From: Casuarius casuarius
Taxonomy: Eukaryota > Chordata > Aves > Casuariiformes > Casuariidae
Assembly (NCBI GenBank): GCA_003342895.1
Contig: PTFA01000366.1
Coordinates: forward strand, 496,001 to 560,000
Length of the DNA: 64,000 nucleotides
Direction: 5' to 3'
Positions 49,801 to 63,520 of the stretch are shown one piece after another. The notes beneath the pieces are model-generated. The model saw nothing but the letters and a program-made list of their open reading frames with translations, did no database searches and had not been told where the DNA came from. Positions within the stretch are counted from its first letter, which is position 1. The number at the start of each line of letters is the position of its first letter. A program made the translations under genes and the position numbers.

Positions 49801-52800
49801 TAATGTTTTATCAGTGACTTTCATCTTAGCCTGGATCTCCAGAAGTCAAACAGCAGAAATGAACAGTGGAGGAGGAGGCAGTAGAAGCTGGCCATGCCTA
49901 TGCAAGTTTCAAAGTCCGTGGACCTCTCCTATTTAAGATCTTGAAACCTACTCACCCAGTAGGGAACATGCAAGGACATGGATTTACAGACTATTACTGC
50001 AAAATAAGACAGGCAAACTTATGCCGTATCTGTGGCTTCATGGTAACCATCTATAAGAATGCTCTTAACCTTCAGTGAGCATGAGAAAACTTAAAGTATC
50101 TTATCCCTGACTGAAGAAAGACTAAGTAAACTTATATGTACTGCAGAATGAGAGGAGTTATTCCGTGGTAACTGTGGCCAAAACATCTATTCAAACCACT
50201 TTGTACCCATAGGTAATCAAAGGCTCCACAAAGATTTCTTATTTTATCATATTGAGTAGAGTTGGTTGAATAATCTAAGTTAAGTGCTTATAACGACATG
50301 TTGATTTTCTGAAGCCTTTTTGCCTCCCAAACTTTCTGTGAGGCTGATGACCCACTATTGTCTCCATTTTATTCATCAGGGATGACATTGGTGTAGGAGG
50401 GACAGTAGAATCCTGGATCTGATGAGGTTAAAGTAAGTTTTTGACTGGAGGAAAAATTAATGAGTTCTTTGAAGAAAGCTAGTGGGATAGCAGGAATTAT
50501 ACCAACTTTGCTCGCAAAACAGGCTATTGCCTTAATCTTTGCCTATTCCTTCATCTTGACAACTGTATGTAAAAATACATTCATAAAATCCAGATCATGA
50601 CACAATGCAGCCATTTTTCTTTCTTTTACACATATATAGATATTTTGCTTTCTACACAGATATTTTTAATTTTTGAATGTCCAAAACTCAAACTTGTAAG
50701 CAAACAAGTTGCCATTATTCATTATTGCCTATTTTTCTTTCTCTTTTGTAAAAAGTTTATCAATCATTCAGGAAACTGACTCAGTTGCTTCGCTTAGGTA
50801 GGCAGTAGTACATATAAAGAATCCTCATGGTAGTTCATGACACTTCTGATATGACCTGCAAAATATAACTTGTGCAAAAAAGTTACATGATGAACAACTA
50901 TTGATAATGAATAGATTTAAAATAACTTCTTTGCTATAGATTTTTTATAAATAGATGGGGAAAAATCTGCTCGATGATTGTTAAATGTCAGCTGCATAAC
51001 ACATACAAGAAATCTGTACTTTGCCAGAATTTTGATACCATTTTCCTTTTCATAGCTTCAGTAGAAGCATTGGCAAAGTACATTTTCCTGAAACAAAAAC
51101 ACCTTCCAGGAACAAAAATATTCTGGGCTCAGAGAGTATCTCTCATCTCTCCAGGGTTCACAGTCAATGTCTCCTTGTTCAAGAGACAAGCTAAGACTGC
51201 TAGAGCAGTCTTGAAAAGCAGGTTTACTCATTGTGCATTTATCTTTCATCCTGAGAATCTTAACCTGTGTCTTCATAATGCCGTCACATCCCAAACATGA
51301 GGCCACAACTGAGAAAGCTGATCCATGTAAATTTACTCTTCTGAAAACTGAACCTTGTAGACCATGCAAGAGAATAGCCAGTTCAAAGGAAGCTAGTTTT
51401 GCAGAGAGATCAGTAAACCACCACAGGCTTGACTGTTCTTTTTGACCAGAATACATGGTGAGAAAGATTTAGTTACTTTAGCTGATATGAAAATTAACAA
51501 GGATGCTGGGGGAAAGAGAGTCTAGAGATCATAAAGACTTCACTTCTGGGTGTTAAACAGGGAAAGAGCAATGAGTGAGGAGGCAGTGAATTATTAACCT
51601 GTCATTCAGCAAATCTAGAGAGGGGAATTAAGAAGGGAAGGAGTAAAATTCCTAAGGATTTATTTTATTGACTAATTTCCAATTTTAAAGAAGATTAGAA
51701 CTGTCCCCTTAATTTGAAGGCAAAGGTTATAGCTGGCCCTCTTCTTTATGTGGGATTACTGATGTGTGTTTTTAATCATCATCTTCTTCAATGCTGTTAT
51801 AAACCTTGGCAAGCTTGCATAACATAAGCATGACTGAAAAAGGTCAGTAGCACCTGATGTTTGTCCAAAAACTAGGGCTTACCTGCACCTGCGCAAGGTA
51901 ATTACTGCAGCTCTAGACGTAAATGGCCCAGGCATCAAGATAAACAGAATCCAGGGAACTCTAAACATAGTCCAGTGTAAAAGAAGGAAAGCAATGCCAG
52001 CTGGATGTGTGATCCCTGACACCCAGTGTGCTTCTGTAATCTCAGCCCCCGGCCAAAACACCTGCCAGAGAGAAATGGAGTTGCCTTGCTGCAGCCTATT
52101 AGCTGCTGGTCTATACCAACTGAAAAGTCATTCGTGCTTACATCAGATACACTGTCTTTTAAAGCTCAAAGGGATTTGTGGGGGATAGGGGAAGAGGGAG
52201 AGAGCCTTTTTTCTTTTTCTGTTAGCAAATGGCAGTGGAAATTCCCTTCCTAGGCATCAATAACAAAATTTGGAGGCTATCCAGGTGGTTGCAGTGAATG
52301 GCTGTTGGTCCTTCCCAGATGCATGACTTCCTTGAGTCATTACCATGGGTGGCTGAACTATTGTTCAGAAAGAAGGATGCCTGCAGGTTAAATTTTCATA
52401 ATAGTTACTGCTCTGCCACTTCCGATGTACTTTCACTGCCAGGGGACAACACCATGTTCTTCTGTACTTGTGTGTGTATCTGCATGAACCGTAATGGTGA
52501 TCTTGCTGAAGCTGCACTGCAACTCATCTCTTCTAATTTCAGCAAATAGGGTACATTTCTGTGAACATATTCGTACAACTGATCACTGAAACTGCAAGAA
52601 AGTTAACATATTCTGCCATTTGGTAAAAAAGCTACTGAGACACCTACAGCATTAGCAAGAGACTGCTTACAGGACAGCAGAATGGCTTGAGAGACGAGGG
52701 CTGACAAACTGTGCTTCAGTGTTTAAGAGGTTATTGCTCTTGTTGATGTCCTTTGCCCTTTCAGTAGAGCTCACAATCCTTTCTCCTCCTGCTCCATCCC

Positions 52801-54090
52801 CCCATGCCAGCGGAAGGAAATTTAAGTCATATCTCAGCCTCATTAGAACCAAGTCTGGCATAATAGTGAAAATCCATGTTTATTGGCCTTTTAAAATAAG
52901 ACATTGGATTTTATATTGAATTGGCTGAGAAATGCATTCTTTTTTGCTGACTTAACTCTAAATGCAGTAACTCCCAGCAGAGGAAGGGAGATGACAATTG
53001 AGAGTTGTGACTTCTCGAACTTCTGCCCCAATGTTCCTCTGATCTTACTTCTAGTGCCTTCAGTTCTCACACTTGCCTCTCCTCTTTTTTGATTTCTTTT
53101 TCTTCAGGTGGTGGCATTTTGCTTTCCATTATATGTTCAAAATGTTTGGTTATCAATAAATGTATAGAAGAAGAGAAATATTGAGTATGACATTAAAAAA
53201 TGCCAACATGATTTTAGAAGATTCTGGAAACAAACTCAAGTTTCTCTGAGAGTGCATGGAGTACTTGCTGCTAAATAATTGCATCCGTTTTGAAAATCGA
53301 TCTTGAGCTTTTGAGTCACTGGTACCCATTTGGAGATGACTCCCCAAAATCACATACACAAATAAAATAATCTATCACTTCTGAAAGGATTTTTGAAGAA
53401 AAAATAATAAGCAACATATGTAATAATAAAGAAGGTATAAATGTTGAAATCAGCAAAGGGGAAACTCCACCATTCATTCCAGAGAGTGATTTTTAAACCT
53501 CAGCTCAATTTTTTCACAAAGGATAGTAGCAGGGAAGCCTGACACCAGTTGTTCTTAGATGCCTGACATTTCGAAGGGTACTTTTACGTGGCAGAGCTAA
53601 CTCTGTGAATCACAGTACCAAAATAAAACTCAGAGCAAAATGGTAATTTACTGCTGATTTTAAAGTTCCAAGTAGTTTTTAATAGCATTGCTTTACTAAC
53701 TCAGGTGTTATTCTCTTACACTATCATAAACCGAAATGATTTTTTTCATATTCATGGACAGAGACTAGCTCTGCTTTTTAATAGATCAGAGCAGAATTTT
53801 ATTTGGACAAAATACTTGCATATTAACTTCTTGCTAGTCAAGGTTAAGTTGATGTCTACCTGCAAATTAAAAGTTTTTGTAAGGACCACTCTCTCCTGCA
53901 GCAGATACTGTTTGCAAATATTCTCAAAAACGTCTTCAGAGAAAATTAAAGCCAATTGTTAGTTACATTCAACATATCACAGTTAAATCCATGATCTGTC
54001 AAAGTATAGTAAAAATTCAGGAACCAGAGTCCTATTTTCAAAAACAGCATAAGTACTTTTATGTCTCCATCCAAATGATTTTCAAAATAA
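46869..54090. other. Non-coding DNA, no gene recognised
   Basis: Mostly AT-rich. At 50,974-51,456 a 108-codon + frame and a 132-codon - frame overlap on opposite strands. Neither shows a domain. Positions 48,955-49,060 are very AT-rich with ATATATAT words. No repeat family was recognised with confidence. Confidence 0.5.
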
Positions 54091-54126
54091 TTTAGGTACT
54101 TCTAAAGTACCTAAATTTAGGTACTT
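54091..54126. repeat. Perfect 11-bp hairpin with a third copy
   Basis: TTTAGGTACTT (54,091-54,101), three bases, then its exact reverse complement AAGTACCTAAA (54,105-54,115), followed immediately by a third direct copy TTTAGGTACTT (54,116-54,126). The + - + arrangement may come from template switching during replication. Confidence 0.9.
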
Positions 54127-54181
54127 GTAAAGATTTTATCATAGGCAGCCATACAAGCTTAAATTTCAATGCTTTTGCAGT

Positions 54182-54205
54182 AACTTACATTACTTAATGT
54201 AAGTT
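54182..54205. repeat. Perfect 11-bp hairpin with 2-base loop
   Basis: AACTTACATTA (54,182-54,192), CT, then TAATGTAAGTT (54,195-54,205). Arms match exactly. With only two bases between the arms it is close to a true palindrome. It lies 56 bp after the hairpin at 54.1 kb. The stems are too short for a microRNA precursor on their own. Confidence 0.9.
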
Positions 54206-56496
54206 TCTAACTTCCAAAGACTAAGACCCAAAAAGGTGAAGCGGCAAATACTTTTGATGGTTTTTAACTTAAGGCTGTGACTTATGAGTGAGGAGGGCTA
54301 GGACAACTTCTGTCACTCTCTGTAGAAAAAATCCAGTCACCACAGAGAAAACACAGCTGTTTATGAAGCAGTTGCTATTCTGCCAGGATTTACAGGCCAG
54401 CATATTAAGGTAGATAAGCACTGATTTCCACTTGCTTTAAAACTCTGTGCTGTCATGTCTAGCGCAGCTGCCACATAAGCAGCTGAGCTGCCACAGCAGT
54501 GGCATGGGGTATATGGCTGGACAGGTGGAGCAGGAACTACCATAGCTATCTCAGAGTAAATCAGCTCTGTTAGCAGAGTGGAGGTTTCAGGCAAGAGCCT
54601 GAATTTTTTTTTCAGCTTTTTCATTTTGTATTCCAAAGATAATTAAACATTTTTAAAAGTTCTGTATTTCTCCCTAGTTCCACATTTCTACAGACCATGT
54701 TCTATCTTATGCAACTTTAAGCATTCAGGATGATACCAGACTTGATACCAGGCACTAACAAACACAGGCGACAACCACCAGATTAGTTTTGTTTTTCTGC
54801 CCACTGTATTAATTTCTTATGAATATGAATCAAAGCAACATGGCTACCTGTTGCATTACACTTGTGACACTACCCAAACGGAAAATGCACTGTTCAAGGC
54901 CATTTCTATGGAATGTGTAGGCCTCTTCAAAAGTCTTTCAAGTGGGAAGTATATAATCACTCATTCTTACATTGGGTAATGGCTTTGCTTTTAATCTTTG
55001 ATATCATTGTTCCTGGGTACTCAGGAGTAACTTTATGTTTGGAAAGGGTGGGAAGGGTTCATGCCATTGTCTTGTCTTGAAAAGCTTTTTGGCTCCATAA
55101 AAATCTTAGTCCTTAACATATCAAGAAATGGTGACAAATGAGTTCAGAACAAGTTTCGTTTTGTTCTCTCACCCAGTGACTAGATTTCCCTTTCCCTTCT
55201 TGCACATATCTTTCAAGACTAGCAAAAGAATAAAACTGAATAGGTTTTTGTTTACACAAAAAATTATTTTTAAATAAAAATATGCACACACAGATAGGCA
55301 CATGCCAGTAGACACAGTCGTCACCATTGTCTTAGAGCTGGCATTTGCAAACTGGTGGAGACGTCCCAGTGGCAATGACTGTCAATAACAGGTTCCGCAG
55401 GAGTCTGCAGTACGGGACCAGGAGTAAAAAACAGCCTCTGCCTCTCCTGGTGTCTTCTGCTTCCGTCTTGCAAATCTTTTAATCACATCTTGAGTTCCCT
55501 GACCAGTACTGAAAAACAATCACTGAATTGACATGAGTCCCACTGAAACGATGTCAAAGAAGAATCTTGCATGTTGACTGTCCTCCTTGGCAAAGCGGAT
55601 ACAGAACTTTCAATGTATGAGGTTTAGGAAAAAAGTGGCTTTCTGATATTATATTTTCCCTGGAATCCTTTGTTTTGCAAAAGATAGACTGAAAATGCTA
55701 CTGCAGACAGGACATTCTGCCTTAATTTTTGATCAGTTCTACATGAAAAACACAGCATATACGTAAGCAGGGATTTAAGCAAATAATTATTTCACATGTT
55801 GCTGAACAGAGAGAGCGTTTGACATCTGAAGATGAATCTAATAGCAATGCATAGTGGAAAGAACATGTGACTGCTTTGGTTGAAGAACTTGCAGTATCAG
55901 TAGACTCCACATATAGTGAAGCCTTGATCTGCAAAAGAAAAGATGAAGGAACATAGATCAACAAAGCCTTGACAAGGAGTGCTAAAGGTGTGATAAGATG
56001 TATGATTATATCATCCTGACATACTAAGGATTCTCATACCATAAAGGAGAACTCATAGGAACAACAGAGTTTAAGAAATCATATCTCTCCATGTCATGAA
56101 TCAACTTACTTGTGTCATAAGCCTCAGAAAGGGAAAGGAGAGACTATTGCTGTTAGTCATAGTTTTCAGTATGCCATAAGCATTTAGATGCTCAGGGCCG
56201 CATAGGTATCATGACTACATAAAAATAAATAGTCCCAGCTGGGTGCACCACCTGGTGATGATGGAGAAAAGCATTTGCCATAGTGACATGCCTGAGAAGC
56301 ACTTTTCTGTGTTCAGTTAAAAAGGTTCAAAATGGATGATTTTTCTCTTCTACATCTTCTCATTCCTTTTAGCAAAATTAGCTTGTTCTTTTCTATTACA
56401 CTTCCTTAAGTGCTGGTCCTCCCCCTTATTTCTTTACCTCTTTCTCCAGCAGTGGCAAGATTTCCACATTTTTTATTTTATCTATCTCTTTACTTC
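54206..56496. other. Non-coding DNA, no gene recognised
   Basis: Frames up to 91 codons with no domain, AT-rich, no recognised repeat family. Confidence 0.55.
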
Positions 56497-56558
56497 AAAA
56501 AACAAACAAACAAAAACCCCCCAAACCAACCAAAATCAAAAAACCCCAAACCCAAATA
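56497..56558. repeat. A/C-rich low-complexity tract
   Basis: ACAAACAAACAAA followed by ACCCCCC and further CAAA/CCCC runs, almost free of G and T. A pyrimidine-rich stretch flanks it on both sides. Confidence 0.85.
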
Positions 56559-59500
56559 AGAGTCCGCGCTGTCTCATTTCTCTTTTGCTTCTCTTCTATA
56601 TTCTCATATCTCCTTCTTCAAGTCTCTTTTTCTCTATTCCTGTTTTCTCTCCATTCTTTGAAACATAAAGGGTTGTACAGGTTTAGGAAAGACACGCCAC
56701 ATCAAAGCCAAATCTTTTGACTCCACACTTCTGCTACCAATGGAAGAGAAAGACAGACAGAAATAAATCAGCTTAACTCTGTGCCTAGAATGAATTTAGA
56801 GAGATGGAAGAGAGATGGGATGGAAGAGATTTTTCAGTGATAAATGAAGCAGATGTCATATGGAGTCAAAGAAATATGATAAATTTGGCATTTCAAGACA
56901 CCATTTCTGTGGTGCTCCATTTTGGCTTTAAAGCCTGCCTTGGCTTTAAAGAAATGCTGCAGCTATTACAAATTTTAAATTTTAGCTTCTTGTTTCCACA
57001 CCCCTTCTAAACGATAGCTTAAAAATTAACATGGGATAGGTCTCTCCAAAATGCCTTCTTAGCAGGCTCCTGCTCGCACACATCCCCAGAAGTGACACTG
57101 CATTTGCCGGGAAGTCCGGCAGGTGTGTCAGTGCCATGGCTTCACTTTGTCTCACCATTGCTGTTACGCCACTTATTTACATATACCTAAGACTGCAAAT
57201 AAACTCAAACCCAGGAGTATTTTTAAAAATTAAATTATTTAAAGGTAATAAGACTTTTTGAAAAGTTTATAGGACCAAACTAAGTTGTTTTGCAGTTATT
57301 TAGTAATGATTTCATAAAAAAGATTCAGTTGTATTTCGATGACAGGTGAGCAAAATCTTCTTCTGTGATGAGTTTGCTTTTGAAAAAGCATGGGTAGGTT
57401 TTTCCTAAGTAAGGTTGCTCTGAGAACAATTTACTGGGATATAGACTTCTGTATGCAAGTGTTAACTTCAAACTTATTCACCCTCTAAATAGAGCTGTAA
57501 ATCCTAAGCACACCCCAGCTGGGACTGAGGCTGAAATAAGATTTTCGTGTTTTGGTAGAAGTATTCCTTTGACATTATTCTGTATTCCGGCTGTTGTGTA
57601 CTTGCTAATGTGCTGTAACAAATCTACCGACACAGTGTGTTTTCAAATGAGGGAGATACAGGTGAGGTAATGAATTCTGTGTCCCAAAGAGGTTCGGGCA
57701 TTGTGGATTGTATTTGTTTCCTCATAGTACAATAGAGGTGTTCAGCAAAGCTAACACTGGCCTTTTCTCTCTGATCACTGGGGAGACACAGTCCTTCCAG
57801 AGGAGAATGCAGAGCCTAGGCTGAAAATAAGTCACCCAGAATAATTCTCAGAAGCAAACTGCATCCTCATTTAGTGGAGGAAACCCAGGGATATGATATC
57901 TGCTAGGCTAAAATTTGCCTTTAAAAATACTCAGAGGATGAGAAGCATCTCCTTATTGGAGATGTTTCTTTAACTTTCCAAGTTAGAGACCCATAGAAAA
58001 CAGAATATGCCATTTTCACTGATGTATAACTAGCTGACTAAATGACACTGTGTATTTAAGGGTATTGCCTTACCTGGATGCAGCTATGTATAATTCTTTA
58101 AAGAGTCAAACTGCAAAGAATCCTTATTAAACAATTTGTCTTCATTAAGGGCTCAGAAACATGCTCTTGCTACAGGAGCAGGACAATCTCCATACATCAG
58201 TGAAAAAGCTTTAAGCAAACTGGCTTATTTCACCTCTATGATGGACTAAAGCTTAGATTTAACCCCTCCCATTGTGGTCACCTAACTGAGCACCTGAGTC
58301 TTGCCTTGCTCCCTATATGGTCTGTAGAGAGAGCCAGGCATCTCCAGGGGGTGGATTAGTTCACCCAAGGTTTGAACTGCTTCTGGAGCTGCCAATCATT
58401 CTTCAAGAGTTGCAGAAAGAGCCTAGGTTTTAACTGCTTGCAAAAGCATACCACAAGTTGCATTTTGATTCATTGGTGTAAACTTAAGAGGCTTGACAGT
58501 AAAGTTGCACAACTTTAAGACAGTGTGAGGCTGCTATAGCAACAGGCATCAAGAAAGAAAGAGCTGTGTGCTTGTAGCTGTGTGGTATTAGAAGGGTAGT
58601 TTAGGAAAAAGATTAGGTGCTTTAGATGCTGGTGGGACAAGTTCACTGTGGTCATAGAAATCTCTAAAAAGAGAGTCCCAAACTCTTCGACTTAGAATAT
58701 ATATTAGATATCCCCTTGAGCAAAATAAAACCAAACCAAATAAAGTCAAAATGGAAAATTTGGTCTTCAATAATTCCATACTTGCTTGTGGATGTTGCAG
58801 GGAATAGCTCAAAGTCCTTTCCTTGGGTTGAGATGTTCTGGCCGGGACAGAAGCACTCCCAAACCTGGGCTACAACTATAGCATACAGCGGTCCCAGGAG
58901 TCTGCACTAGAAGACAGGATAAATAATTGTACAGGAAAGATGTACATTTATAGAAGACCATTTTGGACACTGTTAATGTAAATGGACACAGGGTGGACTA
59001 TGGGAAAACAGCCTAGAGGACAAGCATAATCACAGATGGATTATACTTTCCTGCTGCTTAGGAAGAGGTAAGTAATCATATGTCCCCTTAGATCTGCTAG
59101 GTCACTCTCCCTATGTGCTCAGTTTTAGGTGAACTGGGATTACCGCCGCTTTCCTCAAACCCTTTTTGATATAGTGAAGAGGGACATCCCTGCCACACGT
59201 ATTTTCCTTTGATCAGTTCTTGAAATTTAGAAATCCATCCTGGTTTATTTTTCTGTGTAGAGATCCTGCCTTGAGCTCCGACAGGGAGATGGATCCTGCA
59301 GGAAGCAATACACCAGGGTGGAGACTGCTCCATTCATTCATGGTAGGGGAATGTAGAACTCTGTATAGAAATACTCCAGGGACTCTTTAGGTAAACTAAC
59401 CTGCTGACTTAAGCTACTGCAAGGCTAGCTACTGCCACAAGTCCTCCTTCATTTCTAAGTACTACATTCTGGAGTGTGTATAGTTTCCATTTTCTGATGA

Positions 59501-61107
59501 TTCTTGATTGTTCATTTCCCAAGATTAGCAGGAAAAACAGCACCCCCCTCTCCAGTCTGCAGGGAGGAGAGCTCAGAGAAAGAAGGGACATGTCTCTGCC
59601 CAGCTCCAAGCAGTGCATAGCTGAAATGAGGATGTGTGTGAGGAAGAGGGGACATTTGCTGTTTATTTCCAGAATTTTAAATGAACAGTAGGAAAAAGAT
59701 GAGGAGTGTTAATCCCCAGGACTTTGAGATAAGCAGGTAGGTGAAGATAGTGTGTGTTAGGGGTAGGTGGAAGGATTGTCCTCTTCTCAGTAGTAGGAAA
59801 CATGGCTGAGGAAATGGTTCATTGTTCCTGCAATGGAGAAGAGAATTAGAAGATCTGTGAAGTCTGAGAATCTCTTCAGAGAGCATCCATGGGAGTATGA
59901 ATGATGAAAAATCACAGTGGATTTCATTCTCAAATCATCAAATCTGTCTTTCATACCACACACACAGATGACAATGGAGGAGAATCAGTGTTGAGCATAG
60001 TGGATGAAGGGGACAGAGGTGAGATCAGCATTTCCATTTGTCCTGTTTAATGGTCACAGAAGTGGGGATCCAGGAAAAAAGTATGTGGGACAAGGCAGAG
60101 AGACAGCTACCATTGCAAGAGCATTAATGTATGCAGAACTCTCTGATATAGCTCTAAATTGGAAGAGTTTGTGCTGTGTCAAACTTTCAAGCTAAACGAG
60201 ATAGAGACAAAGCACGAGCAATGGATTGGATGATATGCAGTCCACAGGTTTACAACTTGTGAGCTAAGACATTAAGACCTATTTCCAAAGTCATATGGAA
60301 AGGTGATATGTCCAAAGTCTCAAAATGCCATCGGATTGAAACTTAAAACAGAAAACGCACTGCTGACAGTTCAAGAGTGCTGCAGTTCTCCATTTCTGGA
60401 AAATCAAACAGACACACATGAACACTAGAAGTGTTACTTCTGATTGAGGGAAGGGAGCACACCTGGGAGGAAAGCATGTTAAGGAAACTTTTGGTTTCAC
60501 TTAAGAGTTTTCATTTTTACAGGTGATATGCTTGAAAGTTCAGGAGACTGGTTTTAATGAAGTGATAAGTGACAAAAGCCTATGAAAATGAGAAGCAAAT
60601 GTTAATGTTTTCAGTTGTAGACCATGATGTTTTGGAGCTGGAGCCAGGAAAGTTTCCAGAAGTGCTGTGCTTCATAATAAACCAAGGAACTTTAAAACTA
60701 CATGCACCCTTTAGGATCTCTTAAATATTACTGCCATAATTTTCCAGTGCTAGGCTTTATTATTTGATATTTTATTTCAGCTCAGTAGGATAAATACAAA
60801 ATCAGGCCGTTACAACAAGAAAATCCTATGAGGTAAAGATAAAGGAATGAATGACATGACAACTGGACATGTTAGTATTAATGCAATATGCATGAGATGC
60901 ATGAGTATCCCTCCAGTACATGGTTATGTTGCAGTGGATGAAGAAGTTCCATAAAACTGACTACAATTTAGTCTCTAGTTTACACTGTATCTATTCCTAT
61001 TTTCTCTGATAGCCAGTAATAAACATGAAATGAGATATCTAGTGTTGCACAGAGGAGAAAATTGAGAATGAAAATTTTTAAAAGAATTTCCTTTCTTTGG
61101 CTGAAAA
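56559..61107. other. Non-coding DNA, no gene recognised
   Basis: AT-rich, frames below 80 codons, CpG-poor. A weak resemblance to a MIR core at 60,270-60,345 (GGTGATATGTCCAAAGTCTCA) was judged too poor to call. Confidence 0.5.
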
Positions 61108-61182
61108 AGGAGAATCTTTCTTAAAAGAGGAGGAAAAAAAAGAATTTTCAGAAGGCTAAAAAACAGGAGAATCTTTCTTAAA
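61108..61182. repeat. Short direct duplication (period 57 bp)
   Basis: AGGAGAATCTTTCTTAAA is present exactly at 61,108-61,125 and 61,165-61,182, each preceded by a GGCT-plus-A-run word. It is a local tandem duplication in purine-rich DNA. Confidence 0.85.
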
Positions 61183-63385
61183 GAATCATCTTTTAGTCCA
61201 AGACTCCACTAAATAATATCTCAATCCATCAGTTGGAAAGAACCAAACTGTTAAACAACCTGGTAAAACAAACAAGTGTCTTATTTATCCAGTGGCTTAA
61301 GATAATCATAATGTAAATAGGAATCCATGTTACTAAACACACAGAAAGAGAAGCTGTCATTTTTTAAAGATAAATTTTTCCTTATAATGGTTTTATTTGA
61401 AATAGTGGAAATCACACCTGTGATTTCAGAGGGAAAAAATGATATTGTTAAACTAAACCTGAGCTAGATTTCAGATCTCAGCCTGGATACCAGCTTCCTT
61501 ATAAGCCTCAATAAAGAAGTTCACACATGGTATTTGGAGTCAGGCCAGTTCTAGTGTTTAATGATTTTTTAATATTTTTTAATTAGTGAAGCCAAATACA
61601 AATAAATATAAATATAACAGAAAAAATAGTGATGTTTTTCTTAATAAGGGATAATATTTTCATAAGATATTATGCCACATTGATACTGGAATGACAGTGA
61701 AATAAGTTCAGAGAGTCACTCAATTCATTAGTATAAATGATGTCAAAATCTCACTATTTTCAATCATAAGCCTATGTCTACTTTTATTTACAGTCACTAC
61801 TAAACAGCTGTATCCAGATACAAGTGATGATCCATGTTCAGTCACTACTTAATAAGAGGCTTTTCCATAGGACAAAAATGGGACATGCAGTTGGTCACGT
61901 CTCTCTCCTCTTAGTGTCTGTAAAGCTACAATAGCTGTTTGAGACACCAGGAGTCTGCTATTCTTGCATGAAAGAGAATAATTAATATGGCAAGTATAGG
62001 AATTCTCTCTCTTCTTTTCTTTTAGCTGCTCTAGTATTTCACTGAAAACATATTCTTAAAGAGGGAACCAAAGAACAGAGCAACTATGTAATAAGAAATC
62101 TCTAGGGAAATGAATCCATATTAAAGCTCACTTGCAGATAATGTATATGTTAATCAGAAACAGAACCCAAGTGCTTCCCATCAGTAATGTAAATTTAATG
62201 GTGACTTTCCATTTGGGTGTGTAAATTCAACGTCGCCATAAGGTGCTGGGTAACTTCACTGGATTATTCAGCTCAGGAAAAGACTTGGTGCATCACCATC
62301 ATCCATTTGCTTATGTAACAGCTCCCAGTCATGGGTCATGAACAGAGTATGAATGTAAAGTCTCTTGCATTTGAGGCAGAAGTGTCTACATCATAAGCTT
62401 CAAACGGATAAGGCAAATGTATCAGTCAAACAGGAAAGCATGCTGCTAACAACTGTGGCAGCCTTAGATGTTGAATGGAGGTCAAAGATCCTTGTTGGCT
62501 GTGTGGCAGCTATATAGGATTTCCAAATCTACGAAGTTGAGTGAGATGAAAGCACCACACTGACTTCCTGGTAGTAGTACAAGCCCACTAAAATCTTATT
62601 TATTTTTTGGTGCTTTTTTCTCTCTGAACTATCAGGAATTTCACTGCTGTGTCCCTAGTTACATCAGCAATAGTAAAAGAGAGAAGTCTTGGGAGGGGTT
62701 CACTCCCAACAGAAAGCTCCTCCTTCCACAATGTTAATTAGTCAAGCTATTAAACATTTTGTGAAAACTTGCTTCCTCTCCAAATAGTCCAGCTTTTGCT
62801 CTCCCAAGCTCTTGTGAGACTATCATTTCACTAAATGTCTTGTCAACACAGAAGCCTTCTAACTGAGGCATAACCTGTATCCCCGAAGTTAAGGAACAAG
62901 CCTTCATAAAATACAAAGATACAAAATGTGTGTGTGCCCTTTCTCCTCTTTGCACATTATTTTGGAATGTGTTGAACATCAGTGCTGTTAAGTGGTCCTT
63001 CGACACCATTCTCATTAGAAATGGCTCCTAATTAGGAAACAGAGATGCATTTGCACAGACAGAACCATCTCATGGTCACCTCTGCTGGGGCATGCTCAAC
63101 TCAGCAAAGGGCTGGTGGTCATCAGTGGAGATGAAAAGGGAGACAGAGGGATGAGGGACGGCAGCAAGCCCTCAGAGGAGACTTCCTGTGTGCAGCGGCG
63201 ATTACCGACACCCTGGGGCTGGGACTGGCATGGGCCTAAGCTTCCACATTTCCGACAGTTTTGACTTCCACATTTCTGAAAAGCACAGATCTAGAGCCTG
63301 ATGAGGAGTTGCTTCCTCATGGTAAATTCAGTTTGTGTTAAGGTATATGGTACAGCATATTCCTTAAGCATATACCTCTTAAAAA
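61183..63385. other. Non-coding DNA, no gene recognised
   Basis: Very AT-rich (notably 61,555-61,640), with no frame above 93 codons. TTATAAGCC followed by CAATAAAG at 61,500-61,515 resembles an LTR promoter and polyadenylation pair, but no ends or target duplication were found. Confidence 0.5.
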
Positions 63386-63520
63386 AGAGCCTCTGGCTCA
63401 GTGGACAAGAACAAAGAGTTGGCCTGCCTTCAAACCTGGCACAGCCACGCGGGGGCCCATGCCAGCCCGAGGGGGAAAGGGAAAACAGAGGCAGGAGGCT
63501 GTCAGTCTCCTCATTTCCAT
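63386..63520 (+). repeat. Possible tRNA-derived SINE relic (MIR-like)
   Basis: CTGGCTCAGTGG (63,391-63,402) matches the tRNA box A pattern TGGCNNAGTGG, and about 30 bp later CTTCAAACCTGGCACAGCCAC resembles box B and the following part of MIR (GTTCAAATCCTGGCTCTGCCAC). Further on, GTCAGTCTCCTCATTTCC recalls the MIR word CTCAGTTTCCTCATCTG. The segment between has accumulated GC-rich changes. This is not a tRNA gene because box B is degenerate and no cloverleaf is apparent. The call is tentative. Confidence 0.35.

Noticed and set aside
50335..50440. MIR-like words (TGTCTCCATTTTATTCATCAGGG)
   Set aside because: Only one core-like word matches; the flanking order expected of MIR is missing.
50974..51456. 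108- and 132-codon frames on opposite strands
   Set aside because: Overlapping antisense frames with no domain and no flanking splice or promoter signals I could support.
60270..60345. MIR-like words (GGTGATATGTCCAAAGTCTCA)
   Set aside because: A single weak word match without the other parts of the core.
61430..61530. Possible second LTR (TTATAAGCC then CAATAAAG)
   Set aside because: No TG...CA termini with matching target duplication could be found around it.
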